From NCBI RefSeq assembly GCF_000335475.2, contig NZ_ANAH02000064.1, forward strand, positions 558,001 through 622,000: a stretch of 64,000 nt of DNA. Reading direction: 5' to 3'. The position numbers and the translations under genes are program-made. The stretch's first letter is position 1. Each line of letters opens with the position of its first letter. Source of the DNA: Cystobacter fuscus DSM 2262 (GTDB lineage: Bacteria; Myxococcota; Myxococcia; Myxococcales; Myxococcaceae). The notes under the pieces are model-generated. The model ran no database searches, was not told the origin of the DNA, and worked only from the letters and a program-made list of their open reading frames with translations. This document shows, piece after piece, positions 39,638-48,218 of the stretch.

Positions 39638-39814
39638 CTACTCCTTCGACTCGTTCACGGCCTTGCCGGGACGGCGCAGCCACAGGGACAGGGCATAGAG
39701 CGCGAGCGAGCCCCAGGCGATGGCGTAGGAGCTCCAGATGTAGCCCCAGCCTCCCTGGATGCGACCCACGCCCACCTCGGCGAGCACGAGACCCGTGTGC
39801 ATTGCCGACATCAT
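39638..39814 (-). CDS. ccmD: Haem exporter accessory protein CcmD
   Basis: 58 residues from ATG 39814, sharing a base with the ccmC stop. It has a single membrane helix (WSSYAIAWGSLALYALSLWL) followed by basic residues (RRPGK), the usual CcmD plan. CcmD stabilises the CcmABC-CcmE complex. The N-terminal ~25 residues are less typical. The call rests mainly on size, helix and exact position between ccmC and ccmE. Confidence 0.75.
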   Translation of the reverse strand: MMSAMHTGLVLAEVGVGRIQGGWGYIWSSYAIAWGSLALYALSLWLRRPGKAVNESKE

Positions 39815-40617
39815 CAAACCACCTCCGAGGGATTGGCGCGCGTGTCCGTGGGCAGCGCCGAGGGCAGGGCCACCTCCGCCTCGCGCGTGGCGAGGGCGAT
39901 GCGGTAGCGGTGCAACAGGAAGAGCACCAGCAGAATGAGCGAGGCCCACGCGTTGACGCGCAGCGCCAGCACCATGTCCGGATCCACCGTCTTGGGCGTG
40001 GACTGCACCTGGTGCAGGCTGCGCCACCACTGCACGCTCTTCCAGACGATGGGCATGTTGATGCCGGAGATGATGCCCACCACCGAGCTCCACACCGCGC
40101 GCTTCTCCGGATCCTCCACGAAGCGGCGCAGCGCCGTGTAGCCCACGTACGTCACCAGCATGATGGCCATGGCCGTCAGCCGCGGATCCCAGTCCCAGTA
40201 CACGCCCCAGGTGGGCTTGCCCCAGATGGAGCCGAGCACCAGGCCGTAGGTGCCGAAGAGCAGCCCGATCTCGGCCGCCGACTCCGCCAGCGCGTCCGTC
40301 TTCCAGCTCGCCTTGAACAGGTAGGCGATGCAGCAGCCGAAGTTGATGACCAGCGCCAGCATGGACATCCACATGGCCGGCACATGCACGTAGATGATGC
40401 GGTAGACGTGGCCCATCTCCCGCTCGGGCGGCGTCCAGACGAGCCCCATCCACGACCCCAGTGCCAGCAGCACCACCGCCGCCCCCGTCATGGCATAGAG
40501 CGCCGGCCGGGCGTTGAAGCGCGAGCCCACCGGCGCCCACTTCACGCCCAGGTAGATTCCCAGCGCGACGGACCCCAACGCCGCCGTCGTCGATACGAGC
40601 TGCAGCACCGTGTTCAT
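39814..40617 (-). CDS. ccmC: Haem exporter CcmC
   Basis: 267 residues with six membrane helices, the WWD motif WGVYWDWDPRLTA (~140) and flanking His residues in RIIYVHVPAMW. It loads haem onto CcmE. It is followed by ccmD with a one-base overlap and preceded by ccmB at 7 bases. Confidence 0.93.
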   Translation of the reverse strand: MNTVLQLVSTTAALGSVALGIYLGVKWAPVGSRFNARPALYAMTGAAVVLLALGSWMGLVWTPPEREMGHVYRIIYVHVPAMWMSMLALVINFGCCIAYLFKASWKTDALAESAAEIGLLFGTYGLVLGSIWGKPTWGVYWDWDPRLTAMAIMLVTYVGYTALRRFVEDPEKRAVWSSVVGIISGINMPIVWKSVQWWRSLHQVQSTPKTVDPDMVLALRVNAWASLILLVLFLLHRYRIALATREAEVALPSALPTDTRANPSEVV

Positions 40618-40624
40618 GGCGATT

Positions 40625-41320
40625 TCAATCCTCGATGACCCGGGGGAAGAGCGCGAAGCCTAGCCCCCAATAAATCAGGTTGAACCCGGAAAGCAGCCCG
40701 AACCATGAGCCGAGCTGTTCCATGGGATCACCCTGGAGCACCAGCGACGTCGCCTTGGCGGCGGCGAGCAGTGCCGGAATGATGAGCGGGAACAGCAACA
40801 GCGGAAGCAGCACATCTCTTGCCCGCGCGTTGCTGGCGATGGCCGAATACACCGTGCCCGGCGCGCTGATGGCCATGCAGCCGAGTAGCAGGGTGAGCGC
40901 GAAGGGGAGGGGGCCCATGGTCACCTGCACGCCATAGAGCGCCACCATGACGGGGATGAGCAGCGCGCCCAGCCCCACGAGCAGCAGCGTGTTGCCCACC
41001 GCCTTGGACAGGAAGATGGCGCGCGCGTCCGCCGGGGCCAGCCGCAGCCCGTCCAGGGTGAGGTTCTCCTGCTCCACCCGGAAGGACTCGCCCAGGGCGA
41101 GCACGCTGGCGAAGAGCAGCGCGAGCCACAGGTAGCCCCCGGCGTTGCGCGCCAGGAGCTTCGTGTCTGGCCCCACCGCGAACGAGAAGAGCAGCAGCGT
41201 GGCGAGCGCGAAGAAGACGAGCGCGTTGAGGCGCGCGCGCGTGCGCCACTCGATGAGCAGATCCTTGGCCAGCAGGACTCCCACCGACCTCGGCAGGGAG
41301 ATGGAGCGCCCGGGCCTCAT
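40625..41320 (-). CDS. ccmB: Haem exporter permease CcmB
   Basis: 231 residues from ATG 41320, which overlaps the ccmA stop (41317-41320). Six hydrophobic segments; the N-terminal LLAKDLLIEWRTRARLN matches the CcmB start, and APGTVYSAIASNARARDVLLPLLLFPL is the family's central block. Membrane subunit of the CcmAB ABC transporter that drives release of holo-CcmE. Confidence 0.93.
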   Translation of the reverse strand: MRPGRSISLPRSVGVLLAKDLLIEWRTRARLNALVFFALATLLLFSFAVGPDTKLLARNAGGYLWLALLFASVLALGESFRVEQENLTLDGLRLAPADARAIFLSKAVGNTLLLVGLGALLIPVMVALYGVQVTMGPLPFALTLLLGCMAISAPGTVYSAIASNARARDVLLPLLLFPLIIPALLAAAKATSLVLQGDPMEQLGSWFGLLSGFNLIYWGLGFALFPRVIED

Positions 41321-41979
41321 GCCGCCACCGCCCGTCCATCCGACAGGTGGAGCCGTTCCTCGCACAGGCTCAGCCCCTGCTCGATGAGGTGCGTGGCCAG
41401 CACCACGGTGACTCCGGAGTCCTTCAGCTCGCCGATGATCTTCTCCATGGCCTGGATGCCCGCGGGATCCAGCTCTCCGAAGGGCTCGTCCAGGAGCGCC
41501 ACCGCGGGCGATTTGAGCAGCAACCGGGCGATGGCCAGGCGCTTGCGCATGCCGGCGGAGAACTGGCGCACGGGGCTCTGCGTGCGCCTGGTCAGGCCCA
41601 CCTTCACGAGCAGCGTGTCCGCCACGTCCGTGGGGGACTCCATCCCGAGCAGCCGCGCGAGCACCACCAGGTTCTGCCGGCCGGTGAGGTCCTCATAGAG
41701 GAAGCTCGCGTGGGACAGCAGGGCGACTTCGCGGCGCACGCTGTCGCGCTGGGCCACGCAGTCCAGGCCCCGCACCTCCACCCGGCCATGGGTGGGGGAG
41801 AGCGCCGTGGCCACCAGCCGCAGGAGCGTCGTCTTTCCGGAACCGTTGTGCCCGGTGAGCAGCAACGAGCGGCCCTGGGGCAGGGCATAGCTCAGGCGCG
41901 CGAGCGCCCAATGGCGGCCATACCGCTTGCTGACATCGTGGAGGGCGAGCGCGGGGGGCGCGGCGGGGGAGGCGTCCAT
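41317..41979 (-). CDS. ccmA: Haem exporter ATPase CcmA
   Basis: 220 residues from ATG 41979; the frame continues upstream to 42111 but that part looks like spacer. Walker A GHNGSGKTTLLR, ABC signature FSAGMRKRLAIAR, Walker B VALLDEPFGELDP and H-loop ATHL are all intact. It energises CcmB. First gene of the ccmABCDEF-ccmG operon; no ccmH or ccmI follows within the window. Confidence 0.93.
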   Translation of the reverse strand: MDASPAAPPALALHDVSKRYGRHWALARLSYALPQGRSLLLTGHNGSGKTTLLRLVATALSPTHGRVEVRGLDCVAQRDSVRREVALLSHASFLYEDLTGRQNLVVLARLLGMESPTDVADTLLVKVGLTRRTQSPVRQFSAGMRKRLAIARLLLKSPAVALLDEPFGELDPAGIQAMEKIIGELKDSGVTVVLATHLIEQGLSLCEERLHLSDGRAVAA

Positions 41980-42245
41980 CGGCGGGAGCGTTCGTAACTG
42001 GAAACTTCTTCGCACTCCAGCGAAAGCACCTCCGGCTGCCTGGATAGGAGACGGGATGCACGGCCACGGGACGGCGCCCTCCAGGGACAGGAGATCGCCC
42101 TGGGAGGGCACTTTCCCCCTCCCGTGCTCCTCCTTGCCCTCTCCCTACATCCGCCTACGAAGTGGAAGTTTTTTCAGTTTCCGCGACAGGATCCTTCATC
42201 CCGAGTGGTCCTGGAAGCAGGCAGGCAGCCCTGCACGCAGCCCCT
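41980..42245. other. Left part of the ccmA-exoL divergent gap
   Basis: About 265 non-coding bases. They should include the ccm promoter on the minus strand. TTTTTTCAG at about 42170-42180 is a short A+T-rich patch. No convincing -35/-10 pair and no gene was found. Confidence 0.4.
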
Positions 42246-42284
42246 TGTCTTCGGCGGAACGCATGCTCTTTCCGGCCGAAGACA
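42246..42284. promoter_or_regulatory. Long inverted repeat upstream of exoL, possible enhancer site
   Basis: TGTCTTCGGC (42246-42255) and GCCGAAGACA (42275-42284) are perfect 10-base inverted arms, with an inner GGAA/TTCC pair. The centre is about 120 bases upstream of the sigma-54 -24 element, the usual place for an enhancer-binding-protein site. It could also be a plain RNA hairpin. Confidence 0.45.
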
Positions 42285-42382
42285 CCTTGGTTGCGCAGAT
42301 CTCTCCGCGTGAACGTCATGGCGTGGGAACGGACTTACCCTTTGGTGGGACTCCCTTTCCCGGGACGGGTGGCTCCCGGGGA

Positions 42383-42398
42383 TGGCACACCGTGTGCA
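42383..42398 (+). promoter_or_regulatory. Sigma-54 promoter of the exoL operon
   Basis: TGGCACACCGTGTGCA matches the -24/-12 consensus TGGCAC-N5-TTGCW, with GG at 42384-42385 and GC at 42396-42397 spaced by exactly 10. Transcription should start near 42409, about 39 bases before the exoL start. In M. xanthus the equivalent operon (MXAN_3259 onward) is, as I recall, a target of the sigma-54 activator Nla6. Confidence 0.7.
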
Positions 42399-42447
42399 AA
42401 CCACTCGGGGCGAGAAGCATGCGGCGTCATCTGGAGAGGAATCAGCG

Positions 42448-43644
42448 ATGGACATGCGAGGGGTTGTTCGGAGGGCGGTGAAGTCCGCGGCGGCCGGGGT
42501 GCTGCACCACAGTGGACTGCGCAAGGCGCTGGCGGCGTACCGGCGGCACCAGTCGGGTGGGCGACGGATCCTCATCGTCAGCTACCACCGGGTGGTGGAG
42601 GACTTCTTTGGTGAGCTGCAGCGCTCCATTCCGGGGTTGCTCATCTCCCAGGAGACGTTCCGGCGCCACCTGGAGGGCCTGTCGGCGGCGGGCTACAAGT
42701 TCGCGACCATGGGCGAGGCGCTGGACGTGATGTCCGGGGCCCGCACCGCGCACGAGGATCTGTGCGTCGTCACCTTCGACGATGGCTACCGGGACGTGTA
42801 CCGCTACGCCTATCCCGTGCTGAAGGAGATGGGCGTGCCGGCCATCACCTACCTGCCGGCGGATCTCATCGGCACCAATCACCGCTTCAACCATGATCGG
42901 CTCTTCCACCTGGTGCACAGCGTCCAGGCCAGGGGCTACCAGCCGCTGTTCGACGTGCTGCCCGAGCCGGCCGCGGGGCTGATGGTGGAGGTGATGTCCG
43001 GGCGCAAGCGCCTGTCCGCGGCGCTCGATGACTTCATCGGCGTGCACTCCACGGCCACGCTCATGGACACCATCCGCGCGCTGGAGGAGCGGCTCGGTCC
43101 AGACGCGCCGCTGATGCCCGAGCAGGGTGATCTGATGGACTGGGACGAGGTGCGCACCATGTCGCGCGACGGCTTCGAGTTCGGCGCGCACACGCTCGGC
43201 CACGTGGTGCTCACGCACGAGCCGCTCGACGTGGTGGAGCGCGAGGTGCGCGAGTCCAAGGCCGTCATCGAGCGGGAGCTCGGCAAGCCCGTGCGCGACT
43301 TCGCCTACTGCAACGGCTGGTACTCGGACGACGTCATCGACGTGCTGATGCGCAACGGCTTCCGCTCGGCCGTCACCACCGAGGACATGAACAACCGCAT
43401 CGGCGGCAACCCCTTCACCCTCAAGCGCAAGGTGCTGTGGGAGAACTTCAGCGTGGGTGTGACGGGCGGCTACTCGTCGAGCCTCACGGTGTGCCAGTTG
43501 GATGACTGCTTCGGCACGCTCGGCATGCGCGAGCCGGTGCTGGGCCGGCGCCCGCAGCGCCTCAAGAAGGAGGGGCAGGAGGTCCTTGCCTCCGGGGCCA
43601 ACACGCCCAATCCCATCATCATGACGGAAGGAGCCGCGTGGTGA
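42448..43644 (+). CDS. exoL: Polysaccharide deacetylase, ExoL-like
   Basis: 398 residues from ATG 42448 with a GGAGAGGA ribosome site (42433-42440). NodB-type deacetylase: ILIVSYHRVVED, the metal Asp pair in VTFDDGYRDVY, the His block GAHTLGHVVL, and DFAYCNGWYSDD near the C-terminus. It should remove N-acetyl groups from hexosamines of a polysaccharide. First of five genes in the same order as M. xanthus exoL-exoP (spore-coat polysaccharide), with a sigma-54 promoter. Symbol rests on that synteny. Confidence 0.82.
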   Translation: MDMRGVVRRAVKSAAAGVLHHSGLRKALAAYRRHQSGGRRILIVSYHRVVEDFFGELQRSIPGLLISQETFRRHLEGLSAAGYKFATMGEALDVMSGARTAHEDLCVVTFDDGYRDVYRYAYPVLKEMGVPAITYLPADLIGTNHRFNHDRLFHLVHSVQARGYQPLFDVLPEPAAGLMVEVMSGRKRLSAALDDFIGVHSTATLMDTIRALEERLGPDAPLMPEQGDLMDWDEVRTMSRDGFEFGAHTLGHVVLTHEPLDVVEREVRESKAVIERELGKPVRDFAYCNGWYSDDVIDVLMRNGFRSAVTTEDMNNRIGGNPFTLKRKVLWENFSVGVTGGYSSSLTVCQLDDCFGTLGMREPVLGRRPQRLKKEGQEVLASGANTPNPIIMTEGAAW

Positions 43645-45155
43645 GTGAGAAGTCGGGGTCCGCCGCGCCCGCCGCTTCCTTCATGGGAAAGGCGGGCCCC
43701 TTGGTGTTGGCCCGGTTGTTCACCGCCGGGCTGACGCTGTCCATTCCCCTCGTGCTGGCGCGGGTGCTGAGCCTCGAGGAGTATGGCACCTACTACCAGC
43801 TGTTCCTCATCGCCACGACGCTCTACTACGTGCTGCCCTTCGGGGTGGTACAGAGCCTCTACTACTTCCTGCCGCGCGCGGAGGAGAAGCGGCCGTGGCT
43901 CGGGCAGACGCTGCTCTTCATGTCCGGTGCGGGGGCGGTGGCCGCGGCGCTGGTGTGGGGATTGCTCGGCCTCGTCGCCAACCACTTCGGCAACCCGGCG
44001 CTGCTCGAGCACCGGGGGACCCTGGCGCTCTATACCGCCTTCCTGCTCGGCTCCTTCCCGCTGGAGATTTCCCTCACCAGCCAGGGCAGGACGAAGCAGT
44101 CGGCGATCGTCTATCTGGTGTCGGACGCCGTGCGCGCGGCCGCCATGGTGGTGCCGTGCCTGTTGGGCGCCGGCCTGCATGGGATGATGCTGGCGGTGGT
44201 GGGCTTCACCTTCCTGCGCTACGTGGCCACGTGGGTGGTGGCGCCGAGGGGCACCACCGGACCGCTGGCGCGCGCGGAGCTGTGGCGTCAGCAGCTCGTC
44301 TACGCGGCTCCCTTCGGGGCGGCCATGGCGCTGGCGATTCCGCAGCAGAACGCCCACCTCTATATGGTGGCGGGTGTGGTGAGCCCGGCCCTGTACGCGC
44401 TCTACCGTGTGGGCTGCTTCCAGTTGCCCGTGGTGGACTTGCTGTACACGCCCACGAGCGAGGTGCTCATGGTGCGCCTGGGCGAGCTGGAGAAGCAGGG
44501 CCGTCTGGAGGAGGGCGTGGGGGCGTTCCGCGAGGCCGCGGGCAAGCTGGCCTTCCTCTTCCTGCCCTTCGCCGCGTTCCTCTTCGCCGCCGCGCCCGAG
44601 TTCATCGGGGCATTGTTCGGCGCCAAGTTCCTGCCCGCCGTGCCCATCTTCCGCGTGAGCGTGGTGGGCGTGGTGCTCGCCATCCTGCCCATGGACGGGG
44701 TGCTGCGAGCCCGGGGACACACGCGGGCCATCTTCCTGTCCTACCTCATCAAGGCGGTGGTGACGGTGCCGCTCGTCTGGGTGGGGGTGCGCCAGTTCGG
44801 AATGATGGGGGGCGTGGTGTCGTGGGCCCTGGCGGAGCTGGTGGGCAAGTGCTCGCTGCTCGTCCGGGTGCCGGCGGCCCTGTCCACGCCGTCGCTGCGC
44901 CTGCGCATCCGGGACATCATCCCCTGGCGCGAGCTGGGCAAGGCGTCGCTCGCCGCGTTCGCCGCCGCCGCGGCCGTCTTCGTGCTGCGCCTGGGGACCG
45001 AGCATGCCTGGGGGGGACTGCCCGAGGGCTTCGTCTGGAGGACGCTGCCGCTGGCCGTGGCCGGGCTGCTGTTCGTGCTGGGCTACGTGGGTGTCCTGTA
45101 CGCCACGGGCGTGCGGCCCCTCGGGCTGCTCGCGCGTGCCCGCCGCGGCGGGTGA
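43641..45155 (+). CDS. exoM: Oligosaccharide flippase (Wzx), ExoM-like
   Basis: 504 residues with about 14 membrane helices, starting MGKAGPLVLARLFTAG... after a short Ser/Ala head, and the LEEYGTYYQLFLIATTLYY block typical of polysaccharide flippases of the MOP superfamily. GTG 43641 overlaps the exoL stop (GTGA) and has an AAGGAG site at 43628. It should move lipid-linked repeat units across the inner membrane. By position it corresponds to ExoM, the flippase of the M. xanthus spore-coat pathway. Confidence 0.82.
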   Translation: MSEKSGSAAPAASFMGKAGPLVLARLFTAGLTLSIPLVLARVLSLEEYGTYYQLFLIATTLYYVLPFGVVQSLYYFLPRAEEKRPWLGQTLLFMSGAGAVAAALVWGLLGLVANHFGNPALLEHRGTLALYTAFLLGSFPLEISLTSQGRTKQSAIVYLVSDAVRAAAMVVPCLLGAGLHGMMLAVVGFTFLRYVATWVVAPRGTTGPLARAELWRQQLVYAAPFGAAMALAIPQQNAHLYMVAGVVSPALYALYRVGCFQLPVVDLLYTPTSEVLMVRLGELEKQGRLEEGVGAFREAAGKLAFLFLPFAAFLFAAAPEFIGALFGAKFLPAVPIFRVSVVGVVLAILPMDGVLRARGHTRAIFLSYLIKAVVTVPLVWVGVRQFGMMGGVVSWALAELVGKCSLLVRVPAALSTPSLRLRIRDIIPWRELGKASLAAFAAAAAVFVLRLGTEHAWGGLPEGFVWRTLPLAVAGLLFVLGYVGVLYATGVRPLGLLARARRGG

Positions 45156-45267
45156 TCGCGCCGAGCTTCGACTACCCGACACCGGGAGGTTCAGGGGGAC
45201 TCCCGGCCCTCGGGGGGCGTATCTAGCTTGGGGCTCTATTCAACAGGTTCAACAGGGGAGAGGCGTG

Positions 45268-45798
45268 ATGGGGATCGACGCGATGTCGCTGTACCGGCTC
45301 GGACACAAGCTGCACCGGCGGGGCGTGCCTGTTCTTCCCGCGGTGCTGCGCAAGGCCATCCACTTCCTGCATGGCTCGTATCTCCCGCCCGAGGCGGAGA
45401 TCGGCGAGGGGACGCAGCTCGGCTACGGTGGCATGGGCATCGTCATCCACAAGGACGCGAAGATCGGGCGCCACTGCCTCATCTCGCACCAGGTGACGGT
45501 GGGCGGCCGCTCGGGGCTCAAGGATCTGCCGGTGATCGGCGACTACGTGCGCATTGGCGCGGGCGCCAAGATTCTCGGCAACGTGCGCATCGGTGACTTC
45601 GCCATCATCGGCGCGAACGCCGTGGTGGTGAAGGACGTGGCGCCCGGCTCGGTGGTGGGTGGCATCCCGGCCCGGGAGATCCGCAAGGATCCGGATCCGC
45701 TCGCCACCTACGAGCGGGAGATGGGCCTGCGGCCTCCGATGGCCCAGCGCAACGAGGTGGTGCAGTCCATTCCTCCCGCCTCGTCCGCCGCGCGCTAG
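45268..45798 (+). CDS. exoN: Serine O-acetyltransferase-like hexapeptide acyltransferase, ExoN-like
   Basis: 176 residues from ATG 45268 with a GGGGAGAGG site. A short helical start (YRLGHKLHRRGVPVLP) is followed by left-handed beta-helix hexapeptide repeats: IHKDAKIGRHCLISHQVTVGG, IGDYVRIGAGAKILGNVRIGD, and a closing GGIPAREIRKD. This is the CysE/serine-acetyltransferase-like form used in polysaccharide clusters, so it probably acetylates a sugar. The 112-base gap from exoM is the largest in the operon. Confidence 0.78.
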   Translation: MGIDAMSLYRLGHKLHRRGVPVLPAVLRKAIHFLHGSYLPPEAEIGEGTQLGYGGMGIVIHKDAKIGRHCLISHQVTVGGRSGLKDLPVIGDYVRIGAGAKILGNVRIGDFAIIGANAVVVKDVAPGSVVGGIPAREIRKDPDPLATYEREMGLRPPMAQRNEVVQSIPPASSAAR

Positions 45799-45818
45799 CG
45801 CCCGAGGAGAGAGTCCAC

Positions 45819-46877
45819 ATGCGAGTGCTCCTCGTTGGCGACTATCCGCCACCGCATGGTGGCGTGGCGGTCCACGTGCAGCAGCTGCACGACTCCCTGC
45901 GCGAGCGCGGAGTGGAGTCGGTGGTGTTGGACATTGGCAAGGGCGGCCGTCCGGCCCCGGGTGTCATCTCGGTGCGAACCCCGGCCCAGTACGCCCGGCG
46001 GCTCGCGGGGTTCATCCGCGAGGGGTGGACGGTGCACGTCCACACCAGTGGGAACAATCCGAAGTCGTGGGTGCTCGCGGCCACCGGGGCCCTGCGCGCC
46101 CCTGGCTCCACGCGCGTCATCACCCTGCACTCGGGGCTGTTGCCGGACTACCTGGCCGCTTCCCCGTCACGGCGGGCGTTCGCGCGCCTGGTGCTCATGG
46201 GCTACTCCCACGTGGTGGCCGTGTCCGAGGCGGTGCGCGCGGCGCTCGTGCGCTGCGGGGTCCCCGCGGAGAAGATCCTCGTGTACCCGGCCTTCTGCGG
46301 CTCGCAGGTGCGTCCGGGTGAGCTGACGCCGGCGATCCAGGCGGCACGCGAGCGCCGTCAGGTGCTGCTGGCCATGGCGCACCACCCCTCGCCCGTCTAT
46401 GGACGCGGGTTGATGTTCCGCGCGCTGCGCCAGCTCGCGGACGCGCGGCCCGGCGTGGGGCTCGCGGTGTTCGGACCGGGAACCCATTCCGAGGAGTTCC
46501 AGCGGGATGCCCGGGAGCACGGGGTGGAGTCGCTGCTGGAGAACCTGGGGGAGCTTGCGCACCCGGAGGCGCTCGCGTTGATGAAGCGCTGCGACGCCTT
46601 CATCCGGCCCACCACGCATGACGGGGATGCCATCTCCGTGCGCGAGGCGCTCGCGCTGGGGGTGCCGTGTGTGGCGAGCGACGTGTGCGCCCGGCCCGAG
46701 GGGGCCCATACCTTCCGCGCGGGCAGCGCGGAGGACCTGACCCGGCGGGTGCTGCATGCCCTGGAAGCCGGACCCGCTCGGGTGGTGTCGCCCGATGCCG
46801 GACCCATCTTGATGAAGCTTTACGGTGATTTGACTCAATCGACGAGTGTCGGAGGCGAGCTACATGCGGCGCAGTGA
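45819..46877 (+). CDS. exoO: GT-B glycosyltransferase, ExoO-like
   Basis: 352 residues. N-terminal MRVLLVGDYPPPHGGVAVHV and C-terminal FIRPTTHDGDAISVREALALGVPCVASDV are the GT4-type acceptor and donor lobes, the latter with the conserved Glu of the E-x7-E-like site. It likely adds a sugar to the lipid-linked repeat unit on the cytoplasmic face. The last 14 bases overlap the next gene. Confidence 0.8.
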   Translation: MRVLLVGDYPPPHGGVAVHVQQLHDSLRERGVESVVLDIGKGGRPAPGVISVRTPAQYARRLAGFIREGWTVHVHTSGNNPKSWVLAATGALRAPGSTRVITLHSGLLPDYLAASPSRRAFARLVLMGYSHVVAVSEAVRAALVRCGVPAEKILVYPAFCGSQVRPGELTPAIQAARERRQVLLAMAHHPSPVYGRGLMFRALRQLADARPGVGLAVFGPGTHSEEFQRDAREHGVESLLENLGELAHPEALALMKRCDAFIRPTTHDGDAISVREALALGVPCVASDVCARPEGAHTFRAGSAEDLTRRVLHALEAGPARVVSPDAGPILMKLYGDLTQSTSVGGELHAAQ

Positions 46878-48066
46878 GGAAATGGATCTGGCCCGCCGGG
46901 CCCTTCGTGGCAGGGATCTGGTGGTGTTCTCGAACGACTGGGATGGGGACCCGCTGTCGAAGGTCCACATCATGCGCATCCTCTCACGCGACAACCGCGT
47001 GCTCTGGGTGAACAGCATTGGCAACCGGGCGCCCAAGGCCAACGCGCACGACGTCAAGCGCATCTGGAACAAGCTGGCCAAGTTCACCGAGGGCGTGCGC
47101 GAGGTGGAGCCCAACCTCTTCGTGCTCGCGCCGCTGGCGGTGCCCTTCTACGGCTCGGAGGCGGTGCGCGCGTTGAACCGCTCGCTCCTGCGCGCCCAGG
47201 TGCAGCGCGCCATGCGCCAGCTGCACTTCAAGCGGCCCATCTCCTGGTCCTTCCTGCCGGCCTCGGCGCCGGTGTCCGGACGGCTGGGCGAGGAGTTCGT
47301 CGTCTACCACTGCGTGGACGAGTTCTCCGCCTTCAGCGACACCAACGGGCGCCACATCGCGGAGATGGAGCAGCAACTGCTCAAGCGCGCCGACCTGGTC
47401 ATCACCTCGGCCGAGCGCCTGCGCGAGAACAAGGCGCGCGTCAACCCGAGCACGGTGCTGGTGCGCCACGGCGTGGACTTCAACCACTTCGTCAAGGCCT
47501 GTGACGCGTCCACGCCCATTCCGGCGGACATCGCGAACCTGCCCAAGCCCATCCTGGGCTTCTTCGGGCTGGTGGCCGACTGGGTGGACACCGAGGCGAT
47601 CGCCGCGGCGGCCAAGGCGCACCCCGAGGGCTCCGTGGTCATCATCGGCAAGGTGGCGCCGGACGTGGATCCCTCGGCGCTCAAGGCCCTGCCCAACGTG
47701 CACTTCCTCGGCCGCAAGTCCTACTCGGAGCTGCCCGGCTACTGCCGCGCCTTCGACGTGGCGCTCATGCCCTTCCGGGTGAACGAGCTCACGCTCAACG
47801 CCAACCCGCTCAAGGTGCGCGAGTACCTGGCGGCCGGCCTGCCGGTGGTCTCCTCGGACATCCCCGAGGTGCGCAAGGTGGGGTTGTGCAAGCTGGCCAC
47901 GGACGAGGCCGACTTCGTGCGGAAGATCGACGAGTGCCTCGCCGAGGGGGCGGGCCCGTCCCGTGAGCGCGCCGAGCGCATCCGCCACGAGAGCTGGGAG
48001 GCCAAGGTGGAGGAGATCCGCCAGTATGTGGGCGAGGCCATGGTGAAGGCCGGACGCGGGCTGTAG
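46864..48066 (+). CDS. exoP: Glycosyltransferase, ExoP-like
   Basis: 400 residues from ATG 46864 with GGAGG at 46851 (in-frame GTG 46846 is an alternative). Blocks include LVVFSNDWDGDPLSKVHIM, VVYHCVDEFSAFSD, HGVDFNHF, and NPLKVREYLAAGLPVVSSD, typical of a GT4 transferase of the type that follows Wzx genes. Last gene of the five-gene polysaccharide operon, closed by a strong terminator at 48098. Confidence 0.82.
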   Translation: MRRSEEMDLARRALRGRDLVVFSNDWDGDPLSKVHIMRILSRDNRVLWVNSIGNRAPKANAHDVKRIWNKLAKFTEGVREVEPNLFVLAPLAVPFYGSEAVRALNRSLLRAQVQRAMRQLHFKRPISWSFLPASAPVSGRLGEEFVVYHCVDEFSAFSDTNGRHIAEMEQQLLKRADLVITSAERLRENKARVNPSTVLVRHGVDFNHFVKACDASTPIPADIANLPKPILGFFGLVADWVDTEAIAAAAKAHPEGSVVIIGKVAPDVDPSALKALPNVHFLGRKSYSELPGYCRAFDVALMPFRVNELTLNANPLKVREYLAAGLPVVSSDIPEVRKVGLCKLATDEADFVRKIDECLAEGAGPSRERAERIRHESWEAKVEEIRQYVGEAMVKAGRGL

Positions 48067-48097
48067 GCCCCCGGCCCCAGGGCACATCGATTCCCCG

Positions 48098-48142
48098 CCG
48101 CGCGCCGCCTCCCGAGACAAGGGGGGCGGTGGCGCGGTTTTT
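48098..48142 (+). terminator. Intrinsic terminator of the exo operon
   Basis: CCGCGC plus CCGCCTCCC pair with GGGGGGCGG plus GCGCGG (48098-48113 with 48121-48137, one internal bulge), followed by TTTTT (48138-48142). It lies 32 bases after the exoP stop. Confidence 0.85.
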
Positions 48143-48218
48143 CCGTGCTCGGGAGTGATGGCGGGAGGGGGCGAGTCCGCCTAGTATGGCGCTTCGCGGC
48201 AAACGGCCGGAATCGTCC

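Noticed and set aside
41980-42111. N-terminal extension of CcmA
   Set aside because: The extra 44 residues are not like CcmA; ATG 41979 starts just before the ABC domain.
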